A stretch of 64,000 nucleotides of DNA from Ecdyonurus torrentis (Eukaryota > Arthropoda > Insecta > Ephemeroptera > Heptageniidae), in NCBI GenBank assembly GCA_949318235.1, contig OX439132.1:8891453-8955452 (forward strand). Reading direction: 5' to 3'. This document shows positions 36,528-50,049 of the stretch, in pieces. The position numbers were made by a program, and so were the translations under genes. The number at the start of each line of letters is the position of its first letter. Position 1 is the first letter of the stretch. Below the pieces are notes generated by a model. The model was not told the DNA's origin. It did no database searches and was given only the letters and a program-made list of their open reading frames with translations.

Positions 36528-36614
36528 GTAAAAGAAAGGAATGAATAAAATAAAAGGGCTTATTTCTTTAAAGTTTTATATCATATTAAAAATACAATCC
36601 AGTGTACTTAAGGT

Positions 36615-36618
<4 letters not shown>

Positions 36619-36703
<85 letters not shown>
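36619..36703. repeat. (AT)n microsatellite, about 85 bp
   Basis: Perfect AT array, followed by unique sequence with GTATGTACATAC. Confidence 0.97.
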
Positions 36704-36706
<3 letters not shown>

Positions 36707-37084
36707 GTTGTATGTACATACTTAGGTTATATGCCAAGAGCTATGTATATACAATACTCGTGGGAGCTCTAAATTGTATACTCTGCACACTACATACGTG
36801 CAATATATATTATAAGAAAACTACAATACAGGTACTATGCATAATGCAATATACAATATGTATACCAACTTTAACGTTATAATACCACTTCTTTCTAACT
36901 ATAAAAGTATTCTAGAATATTTAACACTACATAAATTTATATATTATGAAATGTTATTAAAAAAAAAAGTAAACTGTTTTACGTTAATAAGTATATAATG
37001 TAAAAATAATCTATTCACACTTAATTTTTTTTAGTCGGTTTAAGAAAGCGAAAGAAAAATATATGTAGAATTTTTTTTTAATAT

Positions 37085-37135
37085 TTGTTGAAGTGAATAT
37101 TTAATTTAAACTTCATATTCACTTACCCAACAACT
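37085..37135. other. Short imperfect hairpin
   Basis: TTGTTGAAGTGAATAT (37087-37102) pairs with ATATTCACTTACCCAACAA (37117-37135) around a 14-base loop, with a small bulge. Stem length is near the lower limit for a microRNA precursor, and I recognise no conserved microRNA seed. Confidence 0.4.
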
Positions 37136-37658
37136 TTTTTAAAATGCAGAAATAAAAATGTTTTTTCCCCTTTCTTTTCTTATCAAGTATGCTAAAGTAT
37201 TTTTTTAAACTCCCTTGCTATTTCATTCTTTGTACTAAAAAAAATATTTTTATAATATTTGAAGTTCACAGTGTATAAATTTTTTGCAATAAAAACAAAA
37301 AAAAATAAAAAACTTGTACTAAAGTTTAGTATAACTTGGCATGTTGTATAATAAATTTTTATTTTGTACAAAGTATGTACAGTGTTTTGTTTACTTTACT
37401 GCGGGAACAAAATTGTTGCGTAATGAAAATTTTTAGTCATTATACGTATATAGTAAACACATCATGGTAAATTATTTTACTAACATGAAGTATTAATGTA
37501 CGTAATATTATTATTTGGTATAAAAAATATTTACATTTATCAACAATTTAAACTTTAAATAAATATACTTTTGTGCTGTAATATTTATTTTGTCTATGTT
37601 TGAATTTATTCTGTTTTATTCGTATGAAAAATCATTGCTATTTTATATTTTAGTAAAT

Positions 37659-37670
<12 letters not shown>

Positions 37671-37753
<83 letters not shown>
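37671..37753. repeat. (AT)n microsatellite, about 82 bp
   Basis: Perfect AT array preceded by ATACATACATAC. Confidence 0.97.
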
Positions 37754-37757
<4 letters not shown>

Positions 37758-37788
37758 ATTAAATCATCATCCTTTTTTTTTTTTTTTT

Positions 37789-40218
37789 GCAATAAATATA
37801 ATTTTTGTAGTATATTTTTGTGCATATTTTATAATATAAAGGCTTTCTTACCTTTCAATTTTGATGAAAAATAACATAAACAAATTTTGTATAATAATTG
37901 GTATTTATAATTGTAAATTTTTATTGATTTGTCACTAAAAACAAACCATTCTTTGTTTCTATAATAAATACATCAGCTGCACGAATTGAACAAACAAAAA
38001 TCACTCAATTACCACTCATCACACATAATACAATAGATATATTATATTTTCCTGAAAACAAAAGAATAAAAATATATATATATACTCAAAACAATTGTTT
38101 ATTGTACTGAATGTGAGTACTTTACAAACACGCACATGAAATAATTCACATGTGAAATATAAAATTACGTATAGACGAGTACGTTAAAATGATAGACAGG
38201 TATAAGTAAAGCACACGTGTGTTAGTGAACGTACATATGTATAGAACCCGGGCAACAATGGTAAGTAGACGCCGAGCATAGAGAGCTCGTTATATTGCAG
38301 CTGTTCACGGTACTATGCAAGCAAAATAATACTTGCAATAATGCAGTAATGCATCACTAGGTCATTAGTATAATTACACGACTCAATATTAACCTATACG
38401 AATAAATAATACACTTTATAATCTAATAATTTTAACAAATAATATTATAAAAAATACAAATAATAATATATAAAAATATGTATTTTAATTTTTGGCATTG
38501 CCATTATACTGTATAAGTATTATTGTTTGATTTTTAACTTGGATTTGGAAGAAAATATTTGAATTTGTCATGATAATAGCAAACAAATTATAATTGTCTT
38601 CTTTTCTATAATAAAGTTTAAAAAATACTAATTGTCACATGTTTGGGTTAAAGAAATACAAAACTTCATAACCAAGTTACTTTAAATATTTTTATTATTA
38701 TTATAATTATTAATAAAAGGATAAAGAAATATACAATCACAAAACATTCTACAAACGCTATTTCTCTTTAAGTTTTTTTTTTTTTTTTTTTTTCTGCGCC
38801 CCTGCAAAATTATGTTTTAAGCAGCCTGCGTGACATAATGGTCCGACTATTTGCCTAACTTCCAGGATGAAAACAAAAAAATGGCGTCTTAAAAAATACC
38901 AAAATAACATTGAATTTTATATTTGTTTACCCTCTATACAGTTTTTACAAACTTACAACACGCAACAAGACCTTGATTTGTTTATAAAAGTTTTGATTCA
39001 TATTTATTATACTTTGTATGTAAATTAATAAGTGATTAAAATAAAACACAATTGCGTGTATTATTTATTTACATACCTCTCATCATACGTACGGTACGCA
39101 ATGAAACAATATTATTACATGTATCATCTTAGAATTGATATTACCTTGAATTACAAAGAAAATTATGACACAGTATTATAAAAATTATAGGTCAAGAGTG
39201 GAGTATGCATTTTATATCGTATTGAATTAATAATAAAAAAATTGAGGTAAAGTTATTGCTACATACCTATATCTTGAATTAAATCATATATTTATTTATT
39301 AATAATATACATTATTGACAATTTCAAAATAAAATTGTAGCTGCAACACAAAATCTTCAGCTTTTTTTCCCCCGAAGAAGTTATTTTATTTTTATGGAAA
39401 AATTGTACTACATGTGAACTGCGTTGTAATTTGTAATGCATACAAATTTCGACTAAAGTGTATTATTATCATACGTATGATGATAAATGTTGGTTTTCAA
39501 TTATTGAAATATCTAAAATTTATTTAAAAAAATATTTATTTGATAAAATCAAATCAAAAATTAAAAACAAACTTCTTCTCAGAATGATTAAACAGCATAA
39601 GAGGATAAATCTTGTATATTTAAAATTTTAAAACGAAAAGTAAAGAAATGAATAAGAAGTGAAAGGAGAAGATTATTTCCTTAGATAAAGCTATAAATAA
39701 ATTTTCGATGTATAAAAACGATTATAGTTCATTGATCGCTATGAGACACAGGAAATTTTGTTAATTATCAAAGAAAAATATAAATCCTAAGTCAAAAAAA
39801 GAAAGCTAAGTTAACTATATTAAAGTTTTGATATGACTCAACGTTTGAAAATTAAGATGCATTTTTAATTTGATTTATTTTTGACTTCAGAAAAATACAT
39901 TATCAATAGAGTGATATTTATGTTACCCAATCTTTATACATAATAATAAAAGGAAAGGTTTCTTTGAAATCAGAGCAAGCAAATTATTGAATTATGATGA
40001 CTGAAGTATAGTGGAGGTAATGCTTACTGAAGCTGGAACTAATTTAATTTTTTTGTTTTATTACAATGGTAATGCAATTATTGAATTACGTAATCCCAAT
40101 AAATAAAATAAAATAAAATATACCGATAAAACTGAATAAATAGCAGGTCAGTCATTTTTACTAATATTTATAAATTCTTAAACACATGAGAAAGAGAAGA
40201 AAGGCAAAGCAAAGCAAA

Positions 40219-40219
<1 letters not shown>
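37789..40219. other. AT-rich non-coding stretch
   Basis: No gene. A GC-balanced patch at 38100-38370 has CACACGTGTG (38213-38220 region), CCCGGGC and GCAGCTG. T21 lies at 38773-38793, and a near-perfect palindrome TTATCATACGTATGATGATAA lies near 39466-39486. Confidence 0.55.

Positions 40220-40273
<54 letters not shown>
40220..40273 (+). repeat. (AG)27 microsatellite
   Basis: Perfect AG array, immediately preceded by GGCAAAGCAAAGCAAAGC, a short 5-bp tandem repeat. Confidence 0.97.
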
Positions 40274-40276
<3 letters not shown>

Positions 40277-40814
40277 TTTCATCAGTTATTAACCTAATTA
40301 GAAAAAGAATCTATATTTTAGCGTAATATTTGTACAATTTTAATGCATTTTTTTCTACTTCTTATTCTTTTCATGATCATAGAAATGCATTCATAAACAA
40401 CTTCTAATTCTGTAAGAATTTTTAAATACAGTTAATTGTATATTGATTGACAATGCAATAAATTTTTTGAATATAAATTGAATATATATTTTTTAATAAA
40501 ATTATATTATTTAAAAAAAATATAATAATTTAAATTGACACGTGTGTTAAATTGTTGATAATGTGTCTGGTCTCTAAATTGCCTGCCAGTTTTTTTTTCT
40601 TATAAAACATGGAGGTCACTACATACACGTTATATACGCCAAAAAATATTTCAACTGACGTCATTTCAGAAATACATACTTGAATAAATAAATACAGTAA
40701 TCATGTAAGAAATTTGGCAACAAGTAAAGTACAAAACAAAATAATTTACCTTTTTCACCTCTTTCTCTCTTATTTCTGTTACTAACTTACATTAATTTTT
40801 ATGTAAACACTTCT

Positions 40815-40815
<1 letters not shown>

Positions 40816-40844
<29 letters not shown>
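40816..40844 (+). repeat. (GA)n microsatellite, short
   Basis: About 14 units. A TGACGTCA palindrome lies 150 bp upstream (40656-40663). Confidence 0.95.
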
Positions 40845-40846
<2 letters not shown>

Positions 40847-41399
40847 TCAATGATACAAGTTATAAAACAAGGTTTGTAGATTAATAGAAGATTTTAACCA
40901 TTTTTGGTTAAAACATTTTATTTTATTATATACAGACATTTTAATAATAAAATTTATATATATATGTCATTTACCTTGAAATTTTAATGAGAATATTTGT
41001 ATACTCAAAAAAAAAAAAAAAAAAAAGTATAATTTTTACAGAGCAATATATTAAATGTATTTAGAGAAACATAGGAATGGAGGGGGTGGGGGAAGCTGTA
41101 GACATTAACGAAACTTGAAATAAAAACAAAATCATCTAGAAGAGTGTGAATAAAAATGAGAAATATAAAAACTCTTCTACTTATGTAATATTTGAAAGTA
41201 ATTAGAAATTTTTATTTTATTTTAACGTCTTACGAATGATATGAATCATGGGAAAATTTAGAGAAATCAATATCAATTTGTAAAAAAAAAAAAAAAAAAA
41301 AGTCACATTTTATCAAAATGAGGTTATCGAACGTACTAATATTTCACAATATATTCACCCTCTAAATTTAATCAATGGTATCAATTGACCATACAATAT

Positions 41400-41570
41400 A
41401 TATTTGCATATTGTTAGGTTTAGTTGTATATGAGCATGCGCTAACTAAGTGAGATGCAGGTATACTCGAGGTGAAATAGGTCAATCGCTGTTGGCTGGGA
41501 GAAAGTGCATTATTGTAAAGCATGCTTGTATGCAGCAGCTGCTGCTGCACTTCTATGCACGTTGCAACGA
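41400..41570. other. GC-balanced patch with CAG/E-box cluster
   Basis: Contains GAGCATGCGC, CAGCAGCTGCTGCTGCAC (overlapping CAGCTG E-box) and GCACGTTGCAACG. Overlapping open frames on both strands (41368-41574 minus, 41505-41735 plus) arise because the patch has few stops. No domain is visible. Confidence 0.3.
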
Positions 41571-42119
41571 ACAACTAAAAAAAATGTGTTAATCACTTTT
41601 ATATTAATCACAAGCAAAAAAAAAAAAAATAAAATAAAAAAAATATTAACTTTTTCCCCAACCCAAATTTATAAAATTGTTGAACTGCAGTTGATTATTT
41701 ATATTAGAAAGTTTTTTTTAACGATTTTTTTTTAACTGATTATACTTAAAATCAGTTGTTTATATAACTGGTGATTTCTAGATATTTCAAATTTGTTATT
41801 TACAAGAACTACAATAGATTTTCCAGAAATATCACAAAACGAAGTCTGTTTTTCTTATAAGATAAAATTACTGATGTTTTAAATTTAAATTTTAAATAAA
41901 TTCCACTTGACAAAATTCATTGTAAAATATGTAGTAGACATAAAAATAATAATCACAGCATTCTCATTATAATAAAAAAAAAAGACAGCAGGAAAAGGTA
42001 TTGTTATATGAATATATAATTTGATTATGCATGCGACCCGTGCTTTTATATGATCGTCATATGTATACTAACTTTTTTTTTTATCCATCATGACTTCTTT
42101 TTTTCTTTATAGACTTTGG

Positions 42120-42340
42120 TTGCGCATTGACGATGTTTTGTTGTTTTATACGCGCAGGGTGGCTTAAGTAAGTACCATCATGCAAGTACGTACATACATA
42201 CGTATACAAACGTATAATATATAAAGAGTGTGTGTGTGTGTGTAGAATGCACTAAGAACGTTGTTGCAATTGTCGAGGTGCACTGACCTTACAAACTCGG
42301 ACGTTCTTGTCTTATATGTTTTCCCCACCCTTCCAATGTG
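42120..42340. other. GC-balanced patch with GT tract
   Basis: CGCGCAGGGTGGCTTAAG, tandem GTACGTACATACATACG, (GT)n at 42226-42243, then GAACGTT...GGACGTTCTTG, a loose inverted pair (42257-42308). A TGACCTT half-site lies at 42287. Function unknown. Confidence 0.3.
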
Positions 42341-42899
42341 CCAAGATATATACTAACTAACTTTTATACCAACGCCCCGTGTATATAGTATATCAAGAAA
42401 CGTTTTTGTCTATATAGCTTTCACCATTGACGTTTTTCGTCAACAACAAAATAAAATATTTTTGAACTATAATCATTGTTTCTTCTATTACTACGTCAAT
42501 ATTTTAACTTTCCATATAATATTATCAGAATTATTATTTCATTTTTAGAAAAAGAAAAATTGCCCCATATTTATCTTAAGTCTATATTTATCTTAACTGT
42601 AAAGTTTTTAAAGTTAAATATTTAATTTAGATACTGATAATTTTTTATTTGAAATCAAAGGTTTGGAATTTTTTTTTTTTTTTTTTGCATAAGAATGTTG
42701 TAATTTCTTTAGTATAGTTAAAAGTAATAAATTTTTTTCTTCTCTCTCTCTCTCTTTAAATTTCATTCATTTTTTTTACAGAAATTATTAAAACTATAAG
42801 AGATAAAAATGAAGTTAAATTTTAAGAATTTAGAAATTGTACAAATTTGTCTCTGTGCTGTTTGGAGAAAAAAAAAGATGCGTGCTCCTACGTCCTAAG

Positions 42900-42902
<3 letters not shown>

Positions 42903-42958
<56 letters not shown>
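42903..42958 (+). repeat. (GA)28 microsatellite
   Basis: Perfect GA array. Two plus-strand frames run through it in different phases and are artefacts. Confidence 0.98.
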
Positions 42959-42960
<2 letters not shown>

Positions 42961-44646
42961 AAGTCTCAAGATTTTCTTCTTTATTTCATTTTTCAACAAT
43001 GTATTTTGTGGTGTTATTTTTTGAGACACCATACCATCCTGTTAAACAACTTCTGTTTAAATTTTAAAATATATTATTATTTATATACATTAAAAAAAAA
43101 CTCTAATTTTTTTTATTTTGTTGTATAGTTTCTTGATAGTATTATATAAAAAGAACACAGTAAAAATAAGCCACATCTGTCAAGTGCTCATAAAAATCCT
43201 TAGCATTACTCAGGATATTTTCTTAAATTACAATTACTTAAAAGAATTTGCAGATTCCATGTTCAAAAAAAAAAAAAAAAAAAAAAGTTTTAACATTTTT
43301 CTTTGAGTGAACACCATATTTGTAAAAGCCACAATTATATATATATATATTTTTCAAATCTAACATTTGGAATTGCGTGATAAAAACAGCAATTTTTTTC
43401 CCTTCATTCTATTTTCCTTTTCGTTTATAGTATATAAAATATTCAGTGTACTTAAAAAAAATTCATATTAATTTATATTCCATTTATTCTTATCACAAAA
43501 GTTTTAGAATAAATTCTTTATAAAACATGGTGATAAAAAAAGTTCTCGTACTTACAACTTCTACCTTGTAAAAACATTATTTATTACATATGTGATGGAA
43601 ATAAACGCACAAAATAATATGGTTAAGCGGTTAAGGTTAATAATAATATAAAATAACACTCTTCATTTCTATGGTATGAAAATGATCTTTTCCGGTGTCT
43701 GCATTTTTTAATATTATGAAGATTACAAAAAATATACGTGATATATATAAAAAAAAAAAAAAAATTATCCTTACTATATAAAGATTTTTTTATTACTTAT
43801 TTTTGTGAACGAAAGGAAAAGTAATTTCTGTTGCCCTTAGGTAAATGACCTTGAATAATTTTTGCCTTAGTAATATGTGAGCAAAAGAGTTTTTTTTTTT
43901 TCGAAGAAATTTAACAAGTTATAGAATATATAGAGAGAGTGCAATAAAATGTTAGATTTTTCTTCACTGTATAGAGTATATAAGAAAAATAATATAATTC
44001 TAGAGCAGGTTTTTATTATTATTATTATTATCGTTATCCTATATATAAGAGGCATAAAGAAGTATAAGATGACCACTATAACTTTTGTAGGCGGGAAATT
44101 CTAAGAACGAAACTAAAGTGAGTGGTATTTAGTTATTATTTGAGCCCTCAAGTTAGGGAAAGTGAGAGCATTTATAATAATAATCTTAAAACTTTAAAAA
44201 TAAATTGAACTCTATACAATATACCACCTACGCATCATTTTATTTAATATATATTATTTATTTATTTTTACTTTCCTTTAGCAGTTTCTATCTCGTAGTT
44301 CATTTTTAAGAGGACACCGAACTTCTATTTTTATTGTAGCAATAAAGAATAGAGAATTAACTTCTTAAATAAAAAAAAATGATACAAAAATCTAATTTAA
44401 GTATCATGATATGTTAACTTCTATCTCGGCTTGAGATGAGTGTTTGCCAAAATGCTTCCAAACTTTAGGCTTAAATCACATAACAGTATTCACGCTCCTG
44501 TAGTAATGTCTAACTTTAATTTATTCATGAAATTTATATGTAAATCTTTTTTTATATATTTCTTTAAAAACTTTTTAGTTTTTATAGCAAAATGTACAAA
44601 ACATTTTTTTTTACATGGAAAATTCTTTACTTAAAATACCTCTTTG

Positions 44647-44651
<5 letters not shown>
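42959..44651. other. AT-rich non-coding stretch
   Basis: A22 at 43265-43286. No gene. Confidence 0.6.

Positions 44652-44727
<76 letters not shown>
44652..44727 (+). repeat. (AG)38 microsatellite
   Basis: Perfect 76-bp AG array. On the minus strand its flank is GCCAACTAGCAATGGATCTC. Confidence 0.98.
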
Positions 44728-44730
<3 letters not shown>

Positions 44731-45055
44731 ATTGCTAGTTGGCAAAATGCGAATCCTTGAAAACTCATGTAATTAAATTTATTTACCTATTTTACTGAAT
44801 TACTGCAACCCTATATATTATAAGAATTATGCATATTAATTTTTCAGTTTTGAAAAAAAAATTATACTGATAAGGTTAATAAAAGTTAAAACTTTTACTT
44901 TTGTTTTATAAAAGGTCATTTATTATTCAAATTAGGTGACGTTAAAAAATTGTTTCTTGATATCAATTTCGTGTTGTACCAAAAAAAGGGGTTTCATTTT
45001 TAATGTCCACGAGTGTATAAAATACTGATAAGGTGACCTTGAGAAGTATAATCAC

Positions 45056-45056
<1 letters not shown>

Positions 45057-45138
<82 letters not shown>
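45057..45138. repeat. (CA)41 microsatellite
   Basis: Perfect 82-bp CA array in a Z-DNA-prone sequence. A GGTGACCTTGAG half-site stands 25 bp upstream. Open frames on both strands are artefacts. Confidence 0.98.
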
Positions 45139-45141
<3 letters not shown>

Positions 45142-46261
45142 ACAAAAAAAAAGTACACGCAATCCCTCGCGACTTGCTTTTGTTTTGTTTGCCTGTAGCC
45201 AGAATTAACGTACTTTACGATTTTTTTTATTCTTTTTACTTTTCCACACGAACTTTAAAACGTTTCATTTTAAATATAAACTTTATGTTAAATAATATTG
45301 ATAAAAATAAAGATCCAAAACTCAAAATTATTCCATCATGAAAATGAAGATACTAATTATGAATATTTTTACTAAAAATTATTTCCACTTGGAGGAAAAA
45401 TAGAGAGAATATTAAAAACAATTAATAGTTTTTATTTTCCAAAGTAATAATTACTGTAAAGCAAAAATAGGCATACTATAGGGTTATAAAGATATACAAT
45501 ATTTACATGTTTGATAAAATAGAAAAAAAAACAACTCACAATTGGGACAAGTTCATAATGTATGATTAGAACCATATGATAACACATACCGATAAAATAT
45601 CCCATAAAAGGTTATTGACATCACAATTTGAAATATATATAATATTATTATATATAATTTTTTTCTATTCTATAACATGTAAATCAAAAACGTGACTTAC
45701 AACGCTTTTGTCACATTATAATTCACCTCGTTTACGCTAACTGAATTACTCGATTTGTTTTAAAGTATATATTATTATTATTATTTGGCATGACATAAAA
45801 TATTTTAATAACTGCATATACGAGATAAAAAAAAAATGCAACGTTGCAACTTTATTATTTTTAATTTATTTTGAAACCGTTCCAAAATGTTGCCTAATAG
45901 TTTTGTTCAGAGCCTAACTTTTTATAACAAAATAAAGTTATCTATTTTTAAATAATGTTTTAAGCTGTGAAAAATTCTGTATATATGAATTGTATATTTA
46001 ACCATAGAAACTATATTTTTTAGCATCTTAATTAGCATAATATGTAATAAAAATCTCTATTAATTTTTTTATGGAAATCAGAAATTCAAATAAAAAGCAA
46101 ATCATACGTGCCATAATTGTTTATTAGGTTTTTTTATGTAAAGTTGATGAAACTTTAATATTATCGCTGATTCATCAGAGTAAAATTTTACTGTAAAAGT
46201 ATGTTGCTACATTTTTCCTTAATATTATATTTTGCAATAAAATTAAGTATATATGTAAGAG
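45139..46261. other. AT-rich non-coding stretch
   Basis: No gene, no long repeat. Confidence 0.6.
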
Positions 46262-46530
46262 AGATACATTATAGGTAACTAACATGTCGGGGAGTCGATC
46301 TGGAGACCGGTCCAAGAGTCCACTTTCTTCTCTTACATAGCAGTAGCAGCAGTAGCAGTCTCAAAGACCCCCACGCCACATCCAAACCAAAGAAGAAAAA
46401 AAAAGCAGCCCAGATAGAAACGACTTACTGACTTGCAAAGCAACTACAACGGGATTATAATATAAAATACTGATGTCGTGATCATGTACTTTGGTGCCTA
46501 CTGGCCCACTGGGACCATATTATTATTATT
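46262..46530. promoter_or_regulatory. Moderate-GC candidate regulatory patch
   Basis: About 270 bp with GTCGGGGAGTCGATCTGGAG, GACCGGTCC, a CAGTAGCAGCAGTAGCAG repeat and AAGACCCCCACGCC. A plus-strand ATG at 46285 opens 18 GC-rich codons (MSGSRSGDRSKSPLSSLT) and stops at a TAG. It looks more like coding or 5' UTR than its surroundings, but no splice-consistent exon can be built. Confidence 0.25.
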
Positions 46531-48329
46531 AGGTAGATGTATGTGATCATCACACTTTTTTATTACCCCTTTAGCATAAAGAATTCTGCACCATATAAAT
46601 GTTCTTTTAATTTAATGAATGAAGAAATATATTATCATTATAACTTTCTTTATAAAAGTTACTTTTTTTCCCGTACTATAATAATTAAGGAAAAAAATTT
46701 TTTCAGGAAATATGTAGGTGTAAGGTCACCTTCAAAAATCTTAGAATTTTTATCATTATATATTTTAAAAGTGGCTTTTTTGCACTTTATATATATATTT
46801 TTTTTTACAGAGACCATTTCATTAAAAACAAATTTGTAAGAAACAGAATTAATTTGTAGATAAATAATCAAACTAATAATTAGATTTATTTAAAATAGAA
46901 GGTAAATAATTATATTTGTAATTAAAATTTAATACGTATTTCATTAAATGGAAAGCACTTACGAGACTGTAAAAAAAGATAATATTAAAAAAATAAAAAA
47001 ACATCTCGTGGTATACAGTGTATAAAAAAATGCAAGCGTATAATTGCTTTTTAAATTAAATATCTAAAGACTTAAATTTTTCATCCTCTACTTTGTCCAA
47101 TAAAATAGCTTTAATAAGGAAAGAAAAATATAACCAAGTAGCAAGTAAAATCTCCAAGGAATCTTATTTTAAAATAAATATTCATTTTGTATAACATTGT
47201 TATAGGTTTTTTATTGCTGCTTTTTTTCTCGTCTTCTTCTTCTTTTAATTAGTAAGGTAAATATAATTTTCTACTTTTATATTTGTTTTTATTGTAAATT
47301 TTAATTGAAAATTTATAGCTTAACTATTTAAATTGAAGTTGAGAGTTAAATTTACTTTAAGTATGTTTAAATTAATGAAATTTTCTGTGAAGAGTAAATT
47401 TGTTTGTAATAATAATATATATTTATATATATATATAAAAAAAAAAGGAAAAATTGTTGTAAATCTCGTTTCCTTCATGAACTAATAAAATTTTTTTATT
47501 AATGATTTGGTAATTTTACTATTCGTTCATAAAAATAAAAACTCACTAAATAATTGAGTAGACAGACGTTTTTTTTTATATACATAGAATTGAAATAACC
47601 AGTGGTCAAGTATAATAATAATAATAATGAAAGAGATCTTATAACAGACCATATAAAAACAGTACAATCAATAATAAAACGGAATCAAATCAAATAAAAA
47701 CAAGTAATTTCATTGCTTCAATGTTTGTGAAATATACTCCTATATATCAAATAATATTATTGATGTTTATTTTATTATTTGTACGATAGTTCGTTATTAT
47801 ATAACTACTACAAAAAACTAGTTCTGACCTACGATATATACGTGGAAACAACGTTATTTTTTCACAGTATTTTACACTTCTATTTTGATACTAAAATTTT
47901 CTATAAGTTATACGAGTTATAAAGCACCGTACTTTGATTATTAATGTAGTTGTTGCTGTATCAGTAAACTATGTGACAGCAGGAAAAATAGGCTTATCTG
48001 TTATGAATTGTATAACACTACGTAATTATGAAAACTTCTATTTATTTACCTACCTGTACAATTTATTAATATTACTGTTAGGTTACTAACTAGTCACTAG
48101 GTAACGGGTATTATCTAGTTAAGTAAAGAAAGAGTATAATTATAATATGTTTTCTATATATAGTCCACCTTGTATTGCATTAATGTCCACATTGTTGCAT
48201 ATATGTAAAGGGGTAAAGTGTGTAAAAACGAAAGAAGAAAAAATTATATATAATAATAAAAGAATTAAAGAATGATTCGCATTACAACAACATTTGCGCT
48301 TATAGAATACGCAGTAAGGGGAATATGAA

Positions 48330-48680
48330 ATGGAGGGGATAAAAAAACAAGTGGAACTAGGGGGAAAGCTGCCAACAGATCGGTGTGTGGTAGCCATCTT
48401 GGAACACGGGGTCAATAACCCTCGTGGGGCGCTGACGGCGGCGGCGGCGGTAGGAGCGGCGGGGGCAAGAGTGAGAGAGAAAGAGAGAGAAACGAGAGGA
48501 GTAAAGGGGGGTATACTGGAAAGATAAGTGCCAAGAGCTAGCGCTCGCGCTTTGCTTTAGTACAATCCTGACGAGAGAGTTCAGCTAAAAAGTCTCTTTT
48601 TCTTATGCAGAGAGCAAACGTCAACCTTACTACCCAGAATGCACCAGACGACAAGAAGAAGGATTTTTCTCTGATAAAAA
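48330..48680. promoter_or_regulatory. GC island: best promoter candidate of the window
   Basis: GC reaches about 75% over 48421-48480, against about 20% in the surrounding desert. Elements in order: GCCATCTTGG (YY1/Pho-type, 48393-48402), (CGG)n at 48435-48450, GAGA tracts at 48470-48500, CTAGCGCTCGCGC (48538-48550), and ACTACCCAGAATGCA (48629-48643), which resembles the ZNF143/Staf site. An acceptor-like TTTTCTTATGCAG ends at 48610. On the minus strand AAGATGGCTACC (48392-48400 region) gives a strong start context opening 38 or more codons. The plus frame 48330-48527 encodes an Ala stretch from the CGG repeat. Direction of transcription is undecided, and bidirectional is possible. Confidence 0.45.
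48435..48450 (+). repeat. (CGG)5 trinucleotide repeat
   Basis: Short CGG array inside the GC island, reading as poly-Ala or poly-Gly/Arg depending on frame. Confidence 0.9.
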
Positions 48681-49167
48681 TAAGAGAAAGAAATAGAGAG
48701 ATTGCAACACAGAGAATATTTCAATATGATAAAATATGTGTCATAAACATGCAATAGTATAAAATAATTTTCATAACTTTTTTTTCATTTTAAATTTTTA
48801 ATATGTTGAAATTTTAATAACCAATAAATTAATTTGTCGCATTGCAGTACATAAGTATAAACAATATTTAATTTTTGTAAAAATTTACGATCCTATAAAA
48901 TATGATGATCAAGGATACTATATTTTATCTAATATTTTAATTTGTTTACATTTTTGCGCTCCTGGAAATAAAGTTGGCATTACTACCCCAGTTACCTATA
49001 TTTTTCAGTATTTTAGCAAACCAACATTAACATCACTTAAATTGTGTCAGGTGAATACAAACTATACTGCCGTTAAATTATAATTAAATAAAAATAAATA
49101 AATCTATTGAAGAAAAAAAAAAAAACTGACAGAATTGATTAAAAAATTTTTCATCCTTTTTTCATCC

Positions 49168-49192
49168 TTTTTTTTTTTTTTTTTTTTTTTTT
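49168..49192. repeat. Poly(T) run, 25 bp
   Basis: T25 preceded by two TTTTTTCATCC units. Confidence 0.95.
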
Positions 49193-49640
49193 GCAATGTC
49201 ACGTATGAGATTGGTGTTTAAGTTCATTATAATGTCCAGTGTATATAGCGGCTGTATAGCGGAGTGTATCATATTAATTGGATATAGAAGCTTTTACCAT
49301 GACAACAGAACGTTTAACACGTGCACAAAACAATTACTCCTGATATCATTTAATAAATGCACGGGGTGTCCCTTTTTTTTCCATTCAAATTTTTTTTTTA
49401 ATTCAATCCTCCCCGCACTGTGTATTATCAGTAACAATCCGCTTTCTTCTCTATATGTAACAGAAAAGTTTTCAATTCTCTCTCTCTTTCTCTCACTGCG
49501 CTGCTGTTGCTCGTGACACAGATGTTTTGTGGTGCTCAAGGCGTTGTCTATACGGTCATTGAACCTTTCTTTCTCTCTCATATCCATTTCTTGGCGCCAT
49601 TTGGCCCACTACTAATACAACTACTTTTACACTTCAATAA
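49193..49640. other. GC-balanced non-coding patch
   Basis: Two direct copies of TATAGCGG (about 49244-49262), CACGTG (49318-49323), a homeodomain-like cluster (CATATTAATTGGATA, AACAATTACTCCTGATATCATTTAATAAA) and GGCGCCATTTGGCCC near 49594-49608. Both strands show open frames of about 100 codons (49196-49516 plus, 49294-49587 minus) with no domain, which argues that composition is the cause. The patch could be a conserved non-coding element. Confidence 0.3.
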
Positions 49641-49704
49641 TCAGGCTACGTAAGAAGAAAAAAATATAATATATATTATAAGGTAGACTGAAATGCATTA
49701 TCTA

Positions 49705-49733
49705 ATTTTCTCTCTTTCTCTCTCTCTCTCTCT
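49705..49733 (-). repeat. Short (CT)n tract
   Basis: The only CT-oriented dinucleotide tract after 25 kb. Confidence 0.9.
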
Positions 49734-50049
49734 CGCCATTATGCAACTCAAAAAGTATTACTAAATATTTTTTTTTCTATATGAAATTAAATATTATTTG
49801 ATACATTATTTTATAATAGCAATGAACATAATAATAATAATAGGATGACATAAAAATGAAAAGTGTGTCATTATGCCTATTGAACAAAAACAAAATAATG
49901 TAATTTAACTTTTTTTTTTTTTTTTTTTTTTTGTTATACAGTATAATATAAAAAGAAAAAGGGTTATTGAACTTTATATACATTATAGTGTTTTATTATA
50001 ACCAATTTTCAATGGTTTATTATTATAATTTTTTGGTTGCATATATTGC

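Noticed and set aside
46285..46341. MSGSRSGDRSKSPLSSLT mini-ORF as a real peptide.
   Set aside because: Stops after 18 codons with no splice donor in frame; kept only as part of a regulatory patch.
49196..49587. Overlapping frames of about 100 codons on opposite strands.
   Set aside because: No domain or splice support; openness on both strands is explained by local composition.
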